This document shows positions 25,885-34,703 of a stretch of DNA of 34,703 nucleotides, in pieces (within the stretch, counting starts at the first letter, position 1; every line of letters begins with the position of its first letter). Below the pieces are notes generated by a model. It did not search any database, was not told the origin of the DNA, and saw only the letters and a list, made by a program, of their open reading frames with translations. The position numbers and the translations under genes are program-made. The DNA comes from Rhodospirillales bacterium (GTDB lineage Bacteria; Pseudomonadota; Alphaproteobacteria; Acetobacterales; Acetobacteraceae): positions 1-34,703 of the forward strand of contig JAGWSV010000207.1 of the NCBI GenBank assembly GCA_028869315.1, in the 5' to 3' direction.

Positions 25885-26529
25885 CTATACCAGCACTGGC
25901 GTTCCGGTCGCCTTCCGCACCGCCTCGATCCCGACCCCCGGCGCCAGTTCCTGCACCCGGAAGGCCTCGCCCGTCGGCTCGAACAGGCCGAGATTGGTTG
26001 CCACCAGCTTCACCACGCCGCGCGCCGTCACCGGCAGCGCGCAGGCGGGTACCAGGCGCGGCGCGCCGGTGCGGGTGGTGTGCTCCATGATCAGGAACAC
26101 GCGCCGGGCGCAGGCGGCGAGGTCCATCGCGCCGCCGATACCGCCGCCTTTGCCGCGGCCGATCCGCCAGTTGGCGAAATCGCCCGTGCTCGCGACCTCG
26201 TAAGCGCCGAGCACCGTCACGTCGATGCGCCCGCCGCGGATGATGGCGAAACTGTCGGCATGGTGAACCACCGCCGCACCGGGCAGCAGCGTGACGTTCT
26301 GCCCGCCGGCGTTCACAAGGTTAAGGTCTTCCTCCCCCGTCGGCGCGATCGGACCGTAGCCGATCACGCCGTTCTCCGAGTGGTAGATGATCCGTCTGTC
26401 GCCTATATCGGTATTCGAACAAAGCGTGGGGATGCCGACGCCGAGATTGACGATCCAGCCGTCCTCGAACCGGGCGGCGATCCGGTCGGCCATCTGCTGG
26501 CGGGTGAAGCCTTTCGCCTGATCGCTCAT
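25885..26529 (-). CDS. scoB: 3-oxoacid CoA-transferase subunit B
   Basis: RQQMADRIAARFEDGWIVNLGVGIPTL; SENGVIGYGP; catalytic ENG motif; RGGRIDVTVLGAYEVASTGDFANW. Confidence 0.92.
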   Translation of the reverse strand: MSDQAKGFTRQQMADRIAARFEDGWIVNLGVGIPTLCSNTDIGDRRIIYHSENGVIGYGPIAPTGEEDLNLVNAGGQNVTLLPGAAVVHHADSFAIIRGGRIDVTVLGAYEVASTGDFANWRIGRGKGGGIGGAMDLAACARRVFLIMEHTTRTGAPRLVPACALPVTARGVVKLVATNLGLFEPTGEAFRVQELAPGVGIEAVRKATGTPVLV

Positions 26530-27263
26530 CGTGCGGCGCGCTCCTCGCGCTTGCGCGGCCACAGGCCGACGGGCGGCGGCGGGATTTCCACCAGCCGCTG
26601 GACGAAGATGCCCGGCGTGTGCACCATATCCGGATCGATCGCGCCTTCCGGCAGGATCGGCTCTTCCACCTCGGCGATCGCCACCCGCGCGGCCATTGCC
26701 ATGACCGGGTTGAAGTTACGCTGCGAGCGATGGAACCGGAGATTGCCGAACGCGTCGGACCGCCGCGCGCGCAGGAAGGCGAAGTCCAGGGGCAGCGCAT
26801 ATTCGAGCAGGTATTCCCGCCCATTGATAACTCGGGTTTCGTGGCTTTCGGCCAGTTCGGTGCCGACCGCGGTGGGGGTGTAGAAGGCGGGGATGCCAGC
26901 GCCGGCGGCGCGCAGCCGCTCGGCCAGAGTTCCCTGCGGGACCAGTTCGGCATCCACTTCGCCGGCCTCGTAATATTTCGTGAACGGCAGCACGTCGGAG
27001 GCGCGGGTGGCGGCGGTGAAGGCGCAGATCACTTTGCGCACCTGACCGCGCTCCACCAGCATGCCGATATCGGGCATGCGAGGCTGCTGCGCGCCGCCGG
27101 TCGTGTTGGCCACCAGCGTAAGGTCGCGGACCCCTCGCTCGGCCAGCGCGGCGATCAGGTTGAACGGGGTGCCGGGCATGCCGAACCCGGCAAACCCGAC
27201 GGTGGCGCCATCCGGGATGTCGGCGACGGCGGCGGCGAAGCTGGGAACTTGCTTGCCTGACAT
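26526..27263 (-). CDS. scoA: 3-oxoacid CoA-transferase subunit A
   Basis: VADIPDGATVGFAGFGMPGTPFNLIAALAERGVRDLTLVANTTGG; ELVPQGTLAERLRAAGAGIPAFYTPTAVGTELAE. 4-bp overlap with scoB. Confidence 0.92.
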   Translation of the reverse strand: MSGKQVPSFAAAVADIPDGATVGFAGFGMPGTPFNLIAALAERGVRDLTLVANTTGGAQQPRMPDIGMLVERGQVRKVICAFTAATRASDVLPFTKYYEAGEVDAELVPQGTLAERLRAAGAGIPAFYTPTAVGTELAESHETRVINGREYLLEYALPLDFAFLRARRSDAFGNLRFHRSQRNFNPVMAMAARVAIAEVEEPILPEGAIDPDMVHTPGIFVQRLVEIPPPPVGLWPRKREERAAR

Positions 27264-27458
27264 GGTTCGGAATGCGCCTCAGGGCTGAATTTCGCCGCAA
27301 GATCAACGGGCAGGATGCTCGTTGTGTCAAGCGCATCGCGGTGCCCGCGTCCTGCGCCGCGGTCCCTCCGCGTTCCATCGTCTTCCCGCGCGTTCCGCCC
27401 CTGGGCTTAGGCGGCGGATCGTGCTAGGCGCGGGCCGATGATCCGCACGGAGAGCAAG

Positions 27459-27998
27459 ATGTCCGAGACCACCGCCCCCCCCCAGGCCGCCGGGCAGCAG
27501 ACGACGCCGCTGGTGGTTAATATCCAGTACGTGAAGGACCTCTCGTTCGAGGTGCCGGGCGCACCGCAAATCTTCAGCCAGATGCGCGCCCAGCCGCAGG
27601 TGAACATCAACCTCGACGTCCAGGCGCGTCGGATCGAGGAAGGACAGAACCTTTACGAAGTGAGCCTGGTGATCCGCGCCGAGGCGCAGGAGCCAGCCAC
27701 CCAAGGTCATAGCGCCGGCAATGGGGCCGGCCAAGGCCAGGGCGCGGCCGCCGGCGCGACCATCTTCGTCGCCGAACTAACCTATTCTGGCGTGTTCACC
27801 CTCAACGGGCTGCCGGACAACGCGATCGAGCCGGTGCTGCTGGTGGAATGCCCGCGCATCCTGTTCCCGTTCGCCCGCAACATCCTCTCGGACGTCACCC
27901 GCGACGGCGGCTTCCCGCCGGTGCTGCTGCAGCCGATCGACTTCGTCGCGTTGTGGCAGGCGCGCCGGGCCCAGGCGCAGCAGGCCGCCACGGCCTGA
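27459..27998 (+). CDS. secB: Protein-export chaperone SecB
   Basis: PLVVNIQYVKDLSFEVPGAPQIF; ELTYSGVFTLNGLPDNAIEPVLLVECPRILFPFARNILSDVTRDGGFPPVLLQPIDFVALW. Confidence 0.96.
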   Translation: MSETTAPPQAAGQQTTPLVVNIQYVKDLSFEVPGAPQIFSQMRAQPQVNINLDVQARRIEEGQNLYEVSLVIRAEAQEPATQGHSAGNGAGQGQGAAAGATIFVAELTYSGVFTLNGLPDNAIEPVLLVECPRILFPFARNILSDVTRDGGFPPVLLQPIDFVALWQARRAQAQQAATA

Positions 27999-28190
27999 TC
28001 CCGGGCACGGGCGTCGCGGATTTGGGCGGGCGAACCGCGGGCACGCAGATAGCCCTCGACGGCCTGGCGGGGCGCACAAGACCGCTCCGGGCCGGATGTT
28101 GCTCAGCTTGATCCGGCCAGGGCTTCGCCCCACCTTGCGTGCAGACGATTCCGATCCCGCCCCATCCTAGCCGCAACAACGAGGTCCGCG

Positions 28191-28517
28191 ATGAGCGCGA
28201 ACACCAAGCCGGTTACCGACTCCAGTTTCACCGCCGACGTCCTGAGCGCGCCAGGCCCCGTTCTGGTAGATTTCTGGGCCGAATGGTGCGGCCCCTGCAA
28301 AATGATCGCGCCGGCGCTCGAAGAACTGGCCGACGAGTTTGCCGGCAAGCTGACGGTGGCGAAGGTGAATATCGACGACAACCCGGTCTCACCGAACACT
28401 TACGGCGTGCGTGGGATTCCGACCCTGATCCTGTTCAAGGACGGCAAGCCTGCGGCCACTCAGGTGGGGGCGCTGCCGAAGGGACGCTTGAAAGACTGGC
28501 TCGCCGGCAACCTCTGA
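28191..28517 (+). CDS. trxA: Thioredoxin
   Basis: [42 protein letters not shown]...[15 protein letters not shown]. Confidence 0.96.
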   Translation: MSANTKPVTDSSFTADVLSAPGPVLVDFWAEWCGPCKMIAPALEELADEFAGKLTVAKVNIDDNPVSPNTYGVRGIPTLILFKDGKPAATQVGALPKGRLKDWLAGNL

Positions 28518-29141
28518 GGTCCCCCCTCCTGCCCTGGCGGTGTCCGGCACCTTGAGCATCCGGAGCGCCCGAGGCTGTCTGCGACGGTGTACCCAACACC
28601 GGCCGGTGGGTCCCGTTTCGGTTTGAATGGCAAGTCGGTGCTGGCGCGCAGCCACGAGTTCACCGCTTCGGCGCGGGGCTGCGACGTCGGCTTGTCGCCG
28701 GGGCGGGTGCGACGCGTAGCGCCCTCGCCATTCGGTGCTCGCGGGCGAGGCCGCGGCGCCGCACGGCGTGCGCCCCATGCGGACCATGCTGGCGCATATT
28801 CCGTCCGTCGCTTGCGTGCTCGGTGGCGGCGCAAAACCGGGTGGTGGGCCACCTCGTGCGGACCTTGGGCGCCGCGCGCGCCTGGGGCGTGTGACTGGAT
28901 GGAAGCTTACCCCAGGCGGACGGGGATGGCCTGCCGGTCGCCGCGGCCATCGCACTGGGGCAGGCCGGAGACAGCCGGCGGTGACAGGGAAACCACGCAG
29001 TCGCTCCGCGTCTCGCTGGACCGCCAGGGCGCGGCGGCCGCAGGCACTTCTCCGTTGGCCCGACCTTCCCGGTTGGCTTGCCCATTGGCCGACGTGGCGC
29101 CGCGATCACGACAACGCGAGATGCGCGCGGCAAACGCCGGC

Positions 29142-29156
29142 GTTACATTTTGTAAC
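29142..29156. promoter_or_regulatory. Palindromic site, candidate operator
   Basis: gttaca-ttt-tgtaac, a perfect 6-bp inverted repeat and AT-rich island 74 bp upstream of the ATG at 29230. Confidence 0.35.
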
Positions 29157-29229
29157 CCGTCCGCCCGACGCCAGACACGATCCGGGCCGATCTGCGGACA
29201 CATCGCAACGACGACCGGGAGTGCATCCG

Positions 29230-29547
29230 ATGCGTGTCCGAGCCTTGATCTTCGCAACCGTAGTGGTCGGCGTGGCGGCCGGCCTGAGCGGCACCGCGAA
29301 GGCCGACCACGACGATTGGGGTCGCGGGTGGGGTCCGCTGTTCAGCTTCGGCCTGTCGGTGCCGGCCTATGCGCCGCCGCCGGTCTACTACGCCCCGCCG
29401 CCTGTATATTATGCCCCTCCTCCCCGCGCGTATTATGCGCCGCCACCTCGCCGGTATTACGCGCCGCCGCCGGCCTATTATGCGCGGCCACCGGCTGTCG
29501 TGGCGCCCCCGAGCCTGTCCTTCGGCGTGTCAATCCCGGTGCGATAA
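29230..29547 (+). CDS. Small secreted protein with YYAPPP tandem motifs
   Basis: 105 aa; N-terminal signal peptide-like MRVRALIFATVVVGVAAGLSGTAKA|DHDDWG, then YAPPPVYYAPPPVYYAPPPRAYYAPPPRRYYAPPPAYYARPP. Confidence 0.8.
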   Translation: MRVRALIFATVVVGVAAGLSGTAKADHDDWGRGWGPLFSFGLSVPAYAPPPVYYAPPPVYYAPPPRAYYAPPPRRYYAPPPAYYARPPAVVAPPSLSFGVSIPVR

Positions 29548-29701
29548 GGAGGCTCGGTCTGGAAGGCCTCGTCGGAACACCCACCGGGCCCTCGCGAAGC
29601 GCGCCATTGTGAAGTGGGCCCTGGGGTAAGGCGGGCCTGCGCTTGCCGCCGCGTTCGGCGCAGGCCAGACTCCCCATCGCTTCAACCGCCGGGGAGACAC
29701 G

Positions 29702-30241
29702 ATGATGGCGACGCGCGCCAAGCTCACCCATATGGGCCTCTATGTCCGCGACCTCGATCGCATGGTCGCATTCTACACCGATGTGCTCGGGCTGATCGTC
29801 ACTGATCGCGGTCCAGGCCGGGCTCCCGGCAGCGAATTGGTGTTCATGACCGCTGCCCCGGACTGCCACCACCAAGTTGTGTTGGCCTCCGGTCGGTCTG
29901 ACACGGGCGACGACACCCCGATCAACCAGATTTCGTTCACCGTCCGCTCGCTCGACGAGCTGCGCGCAGTGCGCGCGCAGGCGCTGGCACACGGCGTCAC
30001 CGACCTGCGCCAGACGAGCCACGGCAACGCCTGGTCGATCTATTTCCGCGACCCCGAAGGGAACACCTTGGAAGCCTATCTCGACACTCCCTTCCACGTG
30101 CCGCAGCCGCGCGGCGACGCGCTCGACCTCGACCAGCCGGACACGGCGATCCTGGCGGCAACCGAGGCGGCCTGTCGGGCCGACCCAGGCTTCCGCCCGC
30201 GCGCCGAATACATGCGGCAGATCGCCGCGCGCCTGGCATAG
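29702..30241 (+). CDS. VOC family (glyoxalase/extradiol dioxygenase fold) protein
   Basis: KLTHMGLYVRDLDRMVAFYTDVLGLIVTDRG...HHQVVLASGR...FTVRSLDELRAVRAQALAHGVTDL...SIYFRDPEGNTLEAYLDTP. Confidence 0.92.
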   Translation: MMATRAKLTHMGLYVRDLDRMVAFYTDVLGLIVTDRGPGRAPGSELVFMTAAPDCHHQVVLASGRSDTGDDTPINQISFTVRSLDELRAVRAQALAHGVTDLRQTSHGNAWSIYFRDPEGNTLEAYLDTPFHVPQPRGDALDLDQPDTAILAATEAACRADPGFRPRAEYMRQIAARLA

Positions 30242-30251
30242 GGGGCCGGCG

Positions 30252-31118
30252 ATGGCAAGCAACGCCCCTGGACTGAAACGACTGATCGAAGGCGACACCC
30301 CGGTACATGCCCCGCTGGTGCTCAACCCGCTGATGGCGCGGCTTGCCGCGGCCACCGGATTTCCCGCGCTCTATCTGGGCGGCGGCTCGATGGGCTACAT
30401 GACTTGCTTCACCGAGGCTAACCTATCACTGACCGAAATGGTGCATGCGGGGCTTGATATCCGCGCCGCGTGCGACCTGCCGCTGATCCTAGACGGCGCC
30501 TGCGGCTGGGGCGACCCGATGCACCTGCGCCGTACCATCCCGATGGCGGAAGCAGCCGGCTTCGCCGCGATCGAGATCGAGGACCAGATCCTGCCCAAAC
30601 GGGCGCATCACCATGTCGGCATCGAACACCTGATCGAGGCCGACCTCATGGTCGCGAAAGTGGCCGAGGCGGTGGCGGCGCGGCGGTCCGACGACTTCCT
30701 GATCATCGCGCGGACCAACGCGGTGCGTGACATTTCGATGGACGAAGCGCTGCGCCGCGGCGAGGCGATGCAGCGCGCCGGCGCCGACATGCTGTTCATC
30801 ACCGCGCGCAAACCGGAAGAGCACCGTATGATCGCAGAGCGGCTGCCCGGGCCACTGATGTATATGTTCTTGCCTGGCGCCGGAGACGACGCCATTCCGG
30901 TGCCTGAGCTGTACCGCATGGGGTTCCGCCTGTTCGTCGATCCGGTTACGCCCCTGCTGGCGATGCATCGGGCGCTGCGCGACTCCTACGTGGCGCTGCA
31001 CGCCGGTCGGCCGGACCCGCTGGTCGGCGAGGACCCGCGCGGCGAACAGGACCGCATGCACGCAACGATCCGGCTGGAGAGCCTGCTTGAGATTGAGCGG
31101 CGGACGGTGGAGCGATAA
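30252..31118 (+). CDS. Isocitrate lyase/PEP mutase family protein
   Basis: GFPALYLGGGSMGYM, LPLILDGACGWGDPMHLRRTIPMAEAAGFAAIEIEDQILPKRAHHHVG, DDFLIIARTNAV. Confidence 0.9.
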   Translation: MASNAPGLKRLIEGDTPVHAPLVLNPLMARLAAATGFPALYLGGGSMGYMTCFTEANLSLTEMVHAGLDIRAACDLPLILDGACGWGDPMHLRRTIPMAEAAGFAAIEIEDQILPKRAHHHVGIEHLIEADLMVAKVAEAVAARRSDDFLIIARTNAVRDISMDEALRRGEAMQRAGADMLFITARKPEEHRMIAERLPGPLMYMFLPGAGDDAIPVPELYRMGFRLFVDPVTPLLAMHRALRDSYVALHAGRPDPLVGEDPRGEQDRMHATIRLESLLEIERRTVER

Positions 31119-31160
31119 GCGACCGGACGCCGGGCTGGCGATAAGCGACCGGATGCCGGG
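31112..31160. repeat. Direct repeat of 23 bp spanning the stop codon of the isocitrate lyase-family gene
   Basis: gcgataagcgaccggacgccggg (31112-31134) and gcgataagcgaccggatgccggg (31138-31160); 22/23 identical, 3-bp spacer; TAA stop is at 31116-31118. Confidence 0.85.
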
Positions 31161-31317
31161 TTTGAGCATGAGCTCCGATAACCGCGTCGTCTGTCATGTT
31201 GTATTAGGACAATGGTAGGGTTTCGGTTGCTGGTGCCGGGCGACAGATGGCAGACGGTGTCAATCATCCGATCAGTGCAGACGCTCCGATCTCCAGGTCA
31301 TGCCGGATTCCTGACTC

Positions 31318-31896
31318 GTTCGCTGCATTCTTGCCTTGCTCCCGATGCTTTTATTCCCATTCGGTTGCCCTGGCTCGGGCGCCTACTCTGAACCGGCGTT
31401 CCAGAAACCAGCATTGGGATCAGCTGATATACCCGCCGGACCATCCGGCGTACAGGCGGATGGCATGACATTGGATACGGAAGTGGCTATTTTTGCAGGG
31501 GGCGACTCTCGCGGTCTTGCAGAAGCCGAACGCGACGGCATTTTTCGCCACCGGGGTTGCGACGGATGGCCAGGAGGCTATCGGGGAGCCCTACGAGGAT
31601 GCGGCAGGACGCTCGCGTGCCCGGCTTCTCGGCCAACCCATGCTGGTTTTCGCGGCAAAATCCGAGAGGCTGCTGCGCGCCTATCGGGTTGGGGGTCGGA
31701 TGCGCCCTGACGCGCCGTCTATGTCCCGGCGATGTTCTCGACCGGCCACGATGCTGCGACCCACGACACCTTCAAGCTGGAGCCGGCCGACGCACCGGAC
31801 CTCCTCGGCGTCACGGTGCGTGGCGCGAAACGGACGTGCACGCAGCTGCCAAAGGGGCTTCGCTGCACCGTCGGGCGTTGCTGTATGGTATGATTT
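31318..31896 (+). pseudogene. Frameshifted remnant of a lipoprotein-like/secreted hypothetical protein
   Basis: Protein-like text switches frame 1 (RCILALLPMLLFPFGCPGSGAYSEPAFQKPALGSADIPAGPSGVQADGMTLDTEVAIFAG) to frame 2 (ATLAVLQKPNATAFFATGVATDGQEAIGEPYEDAAGRSRARLLGQPMLVFAAKSERLLRAY) to frame 1 (VYVPAMFSTGHDAATHDTFKLEPADAPDLLGVTVRGAKRTCTQLPKGLRCTV). Confidence 0.5.
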
Positions 31897-32065
31897 CTGA
31901 GTGCTTCTCTACGGCGCACGGCACGGTCCGGACGCCGGGTCAGTGCACGCCAGAAACTTCCCTGCCTCCGGTGCCCCCACGCGACAGCGCCCGTCCGTGC
32001 AGAGTTTAACCTCGCTGCAACTCCTCGGCGTGCTATCTGGCGCCCCCTCCCCTACCATCCGCTCC

Positions 32066-33181
32066 ATGCGCATCCTCACTGTCTTCGGCACCCGCCCCGA
32101 GGCCATCAAGCTGGCCCCCGTCATCCGCCGCCTGAGCGAGACCGCCGGGGTCACCGGGCTCGTTTGCGTGACTGCGCAGCACCGCCAGATGCTCGACCAG
32201 GTGCTCGACCTGTTCGCCATCCGCCCGGACCGCGACCTCGACATCATGCGCCAAGCCCAGGGGCTGACCTGGATCACCACCGCAGTGCTAGAAGGGCTCG
32301 CTGGCGCCTATGCCGAGCTGCGGCCGGACATCGTGCTGGTGCAGGGAGACACCACCACCACCTTCGCTGCCGCGCTCGCCGCGTTCTACGCCAGGATCCC
32401 CGTCGGCCACGTGGAAGCCGGGCTGCGCACCGGCAACGTCGACTCCCCCTGGCCGGAGGAGATGAACCGCCGCCTTACCAGCACGCTGGCGCACTGGCAC
32501 TTCCCGCCTACCGTCGAAGCCCTCGGCAACCTGACGCGTGAGGGCATCGACCCGGCCCGCATCACCGTCACCGGCAACACGGTGATCGATGCGCTGCTGG
32601 ACGCGGTGGCCATTCTGGACACCGACCGCCGCCGCGCCGCCGCCGCCGAGGCCGCGCTGCCGCCGCCCGCCCCGTCTCGGAAGCTGATCCTGGTCACCGG
32701 CCACCGACGGGAGAATTTCCAGGGCGGGCTCGATCGGGTCGCCGCCGGGCTGCGCCGCCTCGCCGACCGGGGTGACGTGGAAATCGTCTACCCCGTCCAC
32801 CTCAACCCCAACGTCCGCGAGGTGGCGGAGCGGATGCTGGGCGCGCACCCTGCGATCCGGCTGATCGCGCCGCTCGACTACCTGCCGTTCATCGCCCTGA
32901 TGCGCCGCGCCCACCTCATCATCACCGACTCGGGCGGGGTGCAGGAGGAAGCCCCCTCGCTCGGCAAGCCGGTGTTGGTCACCCGCGACACCACCGAACG
33001 GCCGGAGGCGGTGGCTGCCGGCACGGTGGAACTGATTGGCACCGACGCCGACCGGCTGGTGGCACGGGCAACCCGGCTGCTGGACGACCCTGCCGCGTAT
33101 CGGGCAATGAGCGTCGCCCACAACCCCTACGGCGACGGTCAAGCTGCCGCCCGCATCGTGAAGGCCCTTCTGGATGGATAG
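32066..33181 (+). CDS. wecB: UDP-N-acetylglucosamine 2-epimerase (non-hydrolysing)
   Basis: [112 protein letters not shown]. Confidence 0.95.
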   Translation: MRILTVFGTRPEAIKLAPVIRRLSETAGVTGLVCVTAQHRQMLDQVLDLFAIRPDRDLDIMRQAQGLTWITTAVLEGLAGAYAELRPDIVLVQGDTTTTFAAALAAFYARIPVGHVEAGLRTGNVDSPWPEEMNRRLTSTLAHWHFPPTVEALGNLTREGIDPARITVTGNTVIDALLDAVAILDTDRRRAAAAEAALPPPAPSRKLILVTGHRRENFQGGLDRVAAGLRRLADRGDVEIVYPVHLNPNVREVAERMLGAHPAIRLIAPLDYLPFIALMRRAHLIITDSGGVQEEAPSLGKPVLVTRDTTERPEAVAAGTVELIGTDADRLVARATRLLDDPAAYRAMSVAHNPYGDGQAAARIVKALLDG

Positions 33182-34424
33182 TTTCGCTCGCATCACCGTC
33201 GTTGGCCTCGGCTATATCGGCTTGCCGACCGCGGCGGTGTTCGCCGAAAACGGGATTGAGGTGCATGGCACCGACGTGAACCCGCGCGTGGTTGAGACGA
33301 TCAACGCCGGGCGGCCGCATTTCGGCGAACCGAACCTCGATGCCCTGGTCCGCCGGGTGGTGGAAGGCGGCAAGCTGCGCGCCGCGGCGGAGGTGGCACC
33401 GGCTGACGCCTTCATCCTGGCGGTGCCCACGCCGCTGCGCGGCCACGGCGCGACGGCGGCGCCCGACGTCTCGTTCGTGGAAGATGCGGCGCGGGCGGTG
33501 GCGCCAGCGCTGGTGGCAGGCAACTTGGTGATCCTGGAATCCACCTCCCCGGTCGGCACAACGGAGCGGGTGGCGGCGATCCTTGCCGAGTTGCGCCCCG
33601 ACCTGAGCTTTCCACAGCAGAAGGGCGAGATGGCGCAGATCCAGGTGGCGCACTGTCCGGAACGCGTGCTGCCCGGACGCATCCTGGAGGAGGTGGTCAA
33701 CAACCCCCGCGTCATCGGCGGCATGACCCGCCGTTGTGCCCAGCGTGCTCTGGCGTTGTATCGCATCGTGGTGCGCGGGGAATGCCGCGTGACCACCGCG
33801 CGCACGGCGGAACTGGCGAAGCTGACCGAGAACGCCTATCGCGACGTGAACATCGCCTTCGCCAACGAATTGTCGTTCATCTGCGACAAGCTGCGGGTCA
33901 ATGTGTGGGATCTGATCGCGATGGCGAACCTGCACCCGCGCGTGAACATCCTGAGCCCCGGCCCGGGCGTCGGCGGGCACTGCATCGCCGTTGATCCGTG
34001 GTTCATCGTCGCGACCAACCCCGACGAGGCTAAGCTGATCCGCGCCGCGCGCGAGATCAACGACGCCAAGCCGGATTTCGTGGTGGCGAAGGTGCGGGAG
34101 CGGGCGGCGGCGCTGAAGCAGCCGGTGATCGCCTGCCTCGGCCTTGCCTACAAGAAGGACGTCGACGATCTACGCGAGAGCCCTGCGGTGGAGATCGTGC
34201 GCAAGCTGGCCGATGCGCAGATCGGCGAACTGCTGGTCGTCGAGCCGCATATCGGGCGGCTCCCGGCGGAGCTGGCGGAGCGCGGTCTGACACTGCAGGA
34301 TTTCGATCAGGCGCTGGAACGGGCCAATCTCGTTCTGCTGCTGGTCGACCACATGAGCTTCCTGCAGGTGGATCGGGACCTGCTGAAGGACAAGTTCGTG
34401 ATCGATACGAGAGGCGCTTGGTAG
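33174..34424 (+). CDS. wecC: UDP-N-acetyl-D-mannosamine dehydrogenase
   Basis: [106 protein letters not shown]. 8-bp overlap with wecB. Confidence 0.95.
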   Translation: MDSFARITVVGLGYIGLPTAAVFAENGIEVHGTDVNPRVVETINAGRPHFGEPNLDALVRRVVEGGKLRAAAEVAPADAFILAVPTPLRGHGATAAPDVSFVEDAARAVAPALVAGNLVILESTSPVGTTERVAAILAELRPDLSFPQQKGEMAQIQVAHCPERVLPGRILEEVVNNPRVIGGMTRRCAQRALALYRIVVRGECRVTTARTAELAKLTENAYRDVNIAFANELSFICDKLRVNVWDLIAMANLHPRVNILSPGPGVGGHCIAVDPWFIVATNPDEAKLIRAAREINDAKPDFVVAKVRERAAALKQPVIACLGLAYKKDVDDLRESPAVEIVRKLADAQIGELLVVEPHIGRLPAELAERGLTLQDFDQALERANLVLLLVDHMSFLQVDRDLLKDKFVIDTRGAW

Positions 34425-34464
34425 ACGGCGCCAGAAGGCTGTCCGCTCGACCGCGAACGCTGCC

Positions 34465-34703
34465 TCAGGCGACGACGCCGCGCGGCCCCGTCCATCCCGC
34501 CCGCGCCCGCACCTCCCCGGGGCTCACGCCCTCCGCCCGCAACACCCGCAAGGTGACGGCGCGGTCCCGCTTGGCCAGCCGCCGCCCAGACGGGTCGGTC
34601 AGCAGTCGGTGATGCGCATAGGCCGGTTCCGGCCAGCCCATCAGCGACTGGAGTAGCCGATGCAGGTCGGTGGCCGGGCGCAGGTCCTCGCCCCGGGTGA
34701 CCA
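34465..34703 (-). CDS. gluQ: Glutamyl-Q tRNA(Asp) synthetase, C-terminal part (partial at window edge)
   Basis: Reverse strand reads VTRGEDLRPATDLHRLLQSLMGWPEPAYAHHRLLTDPSGRRLAKRDRAVTLRVLRAEGVSPGEVRARAGWTGPRGVVA*, with the class I synthetase KRD(K/R)-type C-terminal motif. Confidence 0.85.
   Translation of the reverse strand, partial: VTRGEDLRPATDLHRLLQSLMGWPEPAYAHHRLLTDPSGRRLAKRDRAVTLRVLRAEGVSPGEVRARAGWTGPRGVVA

Noticed and set aside
1-34703. tRNA/rRNA genes
   Set aside because: No cloverleaf-like or rRNA-conserved sequence recognised by eye; a tRNAscan/Infernal run would be needed to exclude them formally.

Overview
High-GC window typical of an alphaproteobacterium (an Acetobacteraceae-like host is an inference from gene content and GC, not tested). 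Contents in order: the 3' end of an ISAs1-type transposase; an FMN-dependent alpha-hydroxyacid (L-lactate) dehydrogenase; a complete minus-strand NAD-dependent molybdenum formate dehydrogenase operon (fdsG-fdsB-fdsA-fdhD-fdsD); a solitary DNA methyltransferase with motif I before motif IV; a flavodoxin-like protein; a D-2-hydroxyacid dehydrogenase; and a RraA-family protein. A colinear minus-strand block follows (about 11.7-22.9 kb). It encodes a type I secretion ABC transporter with an apparently degenerate C39-like domain, an HlyD adaptor, a long Sel1-repeat protein, a 972-aa fusion (N-terminal repeats / beta domain / GT2 / GT4-like), an uncharacterised protein with repeats resembling the hydrophobic-W (ChW) family, and a GT4 glycosyltransferase. 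After that come an amidase, a GNAT acetyltransferase, a GFA-family protein, scoAB, secB, a thioredoxin, a small secreted YYAPPP-repeat protein, a VOC protein, an isocitrate lyase/PEP mutase-family protein, a frameshifted pseudogene, wecB, wecC and a partial gluQ. The best candidate for something undescribed is the secretion/glycosyltransferase/ChW-like block. Other points of interest are a nested inverted-repeat element inside that block, REP-like repeats near 25.2 kb, and two independent short duplications that each copy a stop codon. All identifications come from reading motifs by eye; no database search was run.
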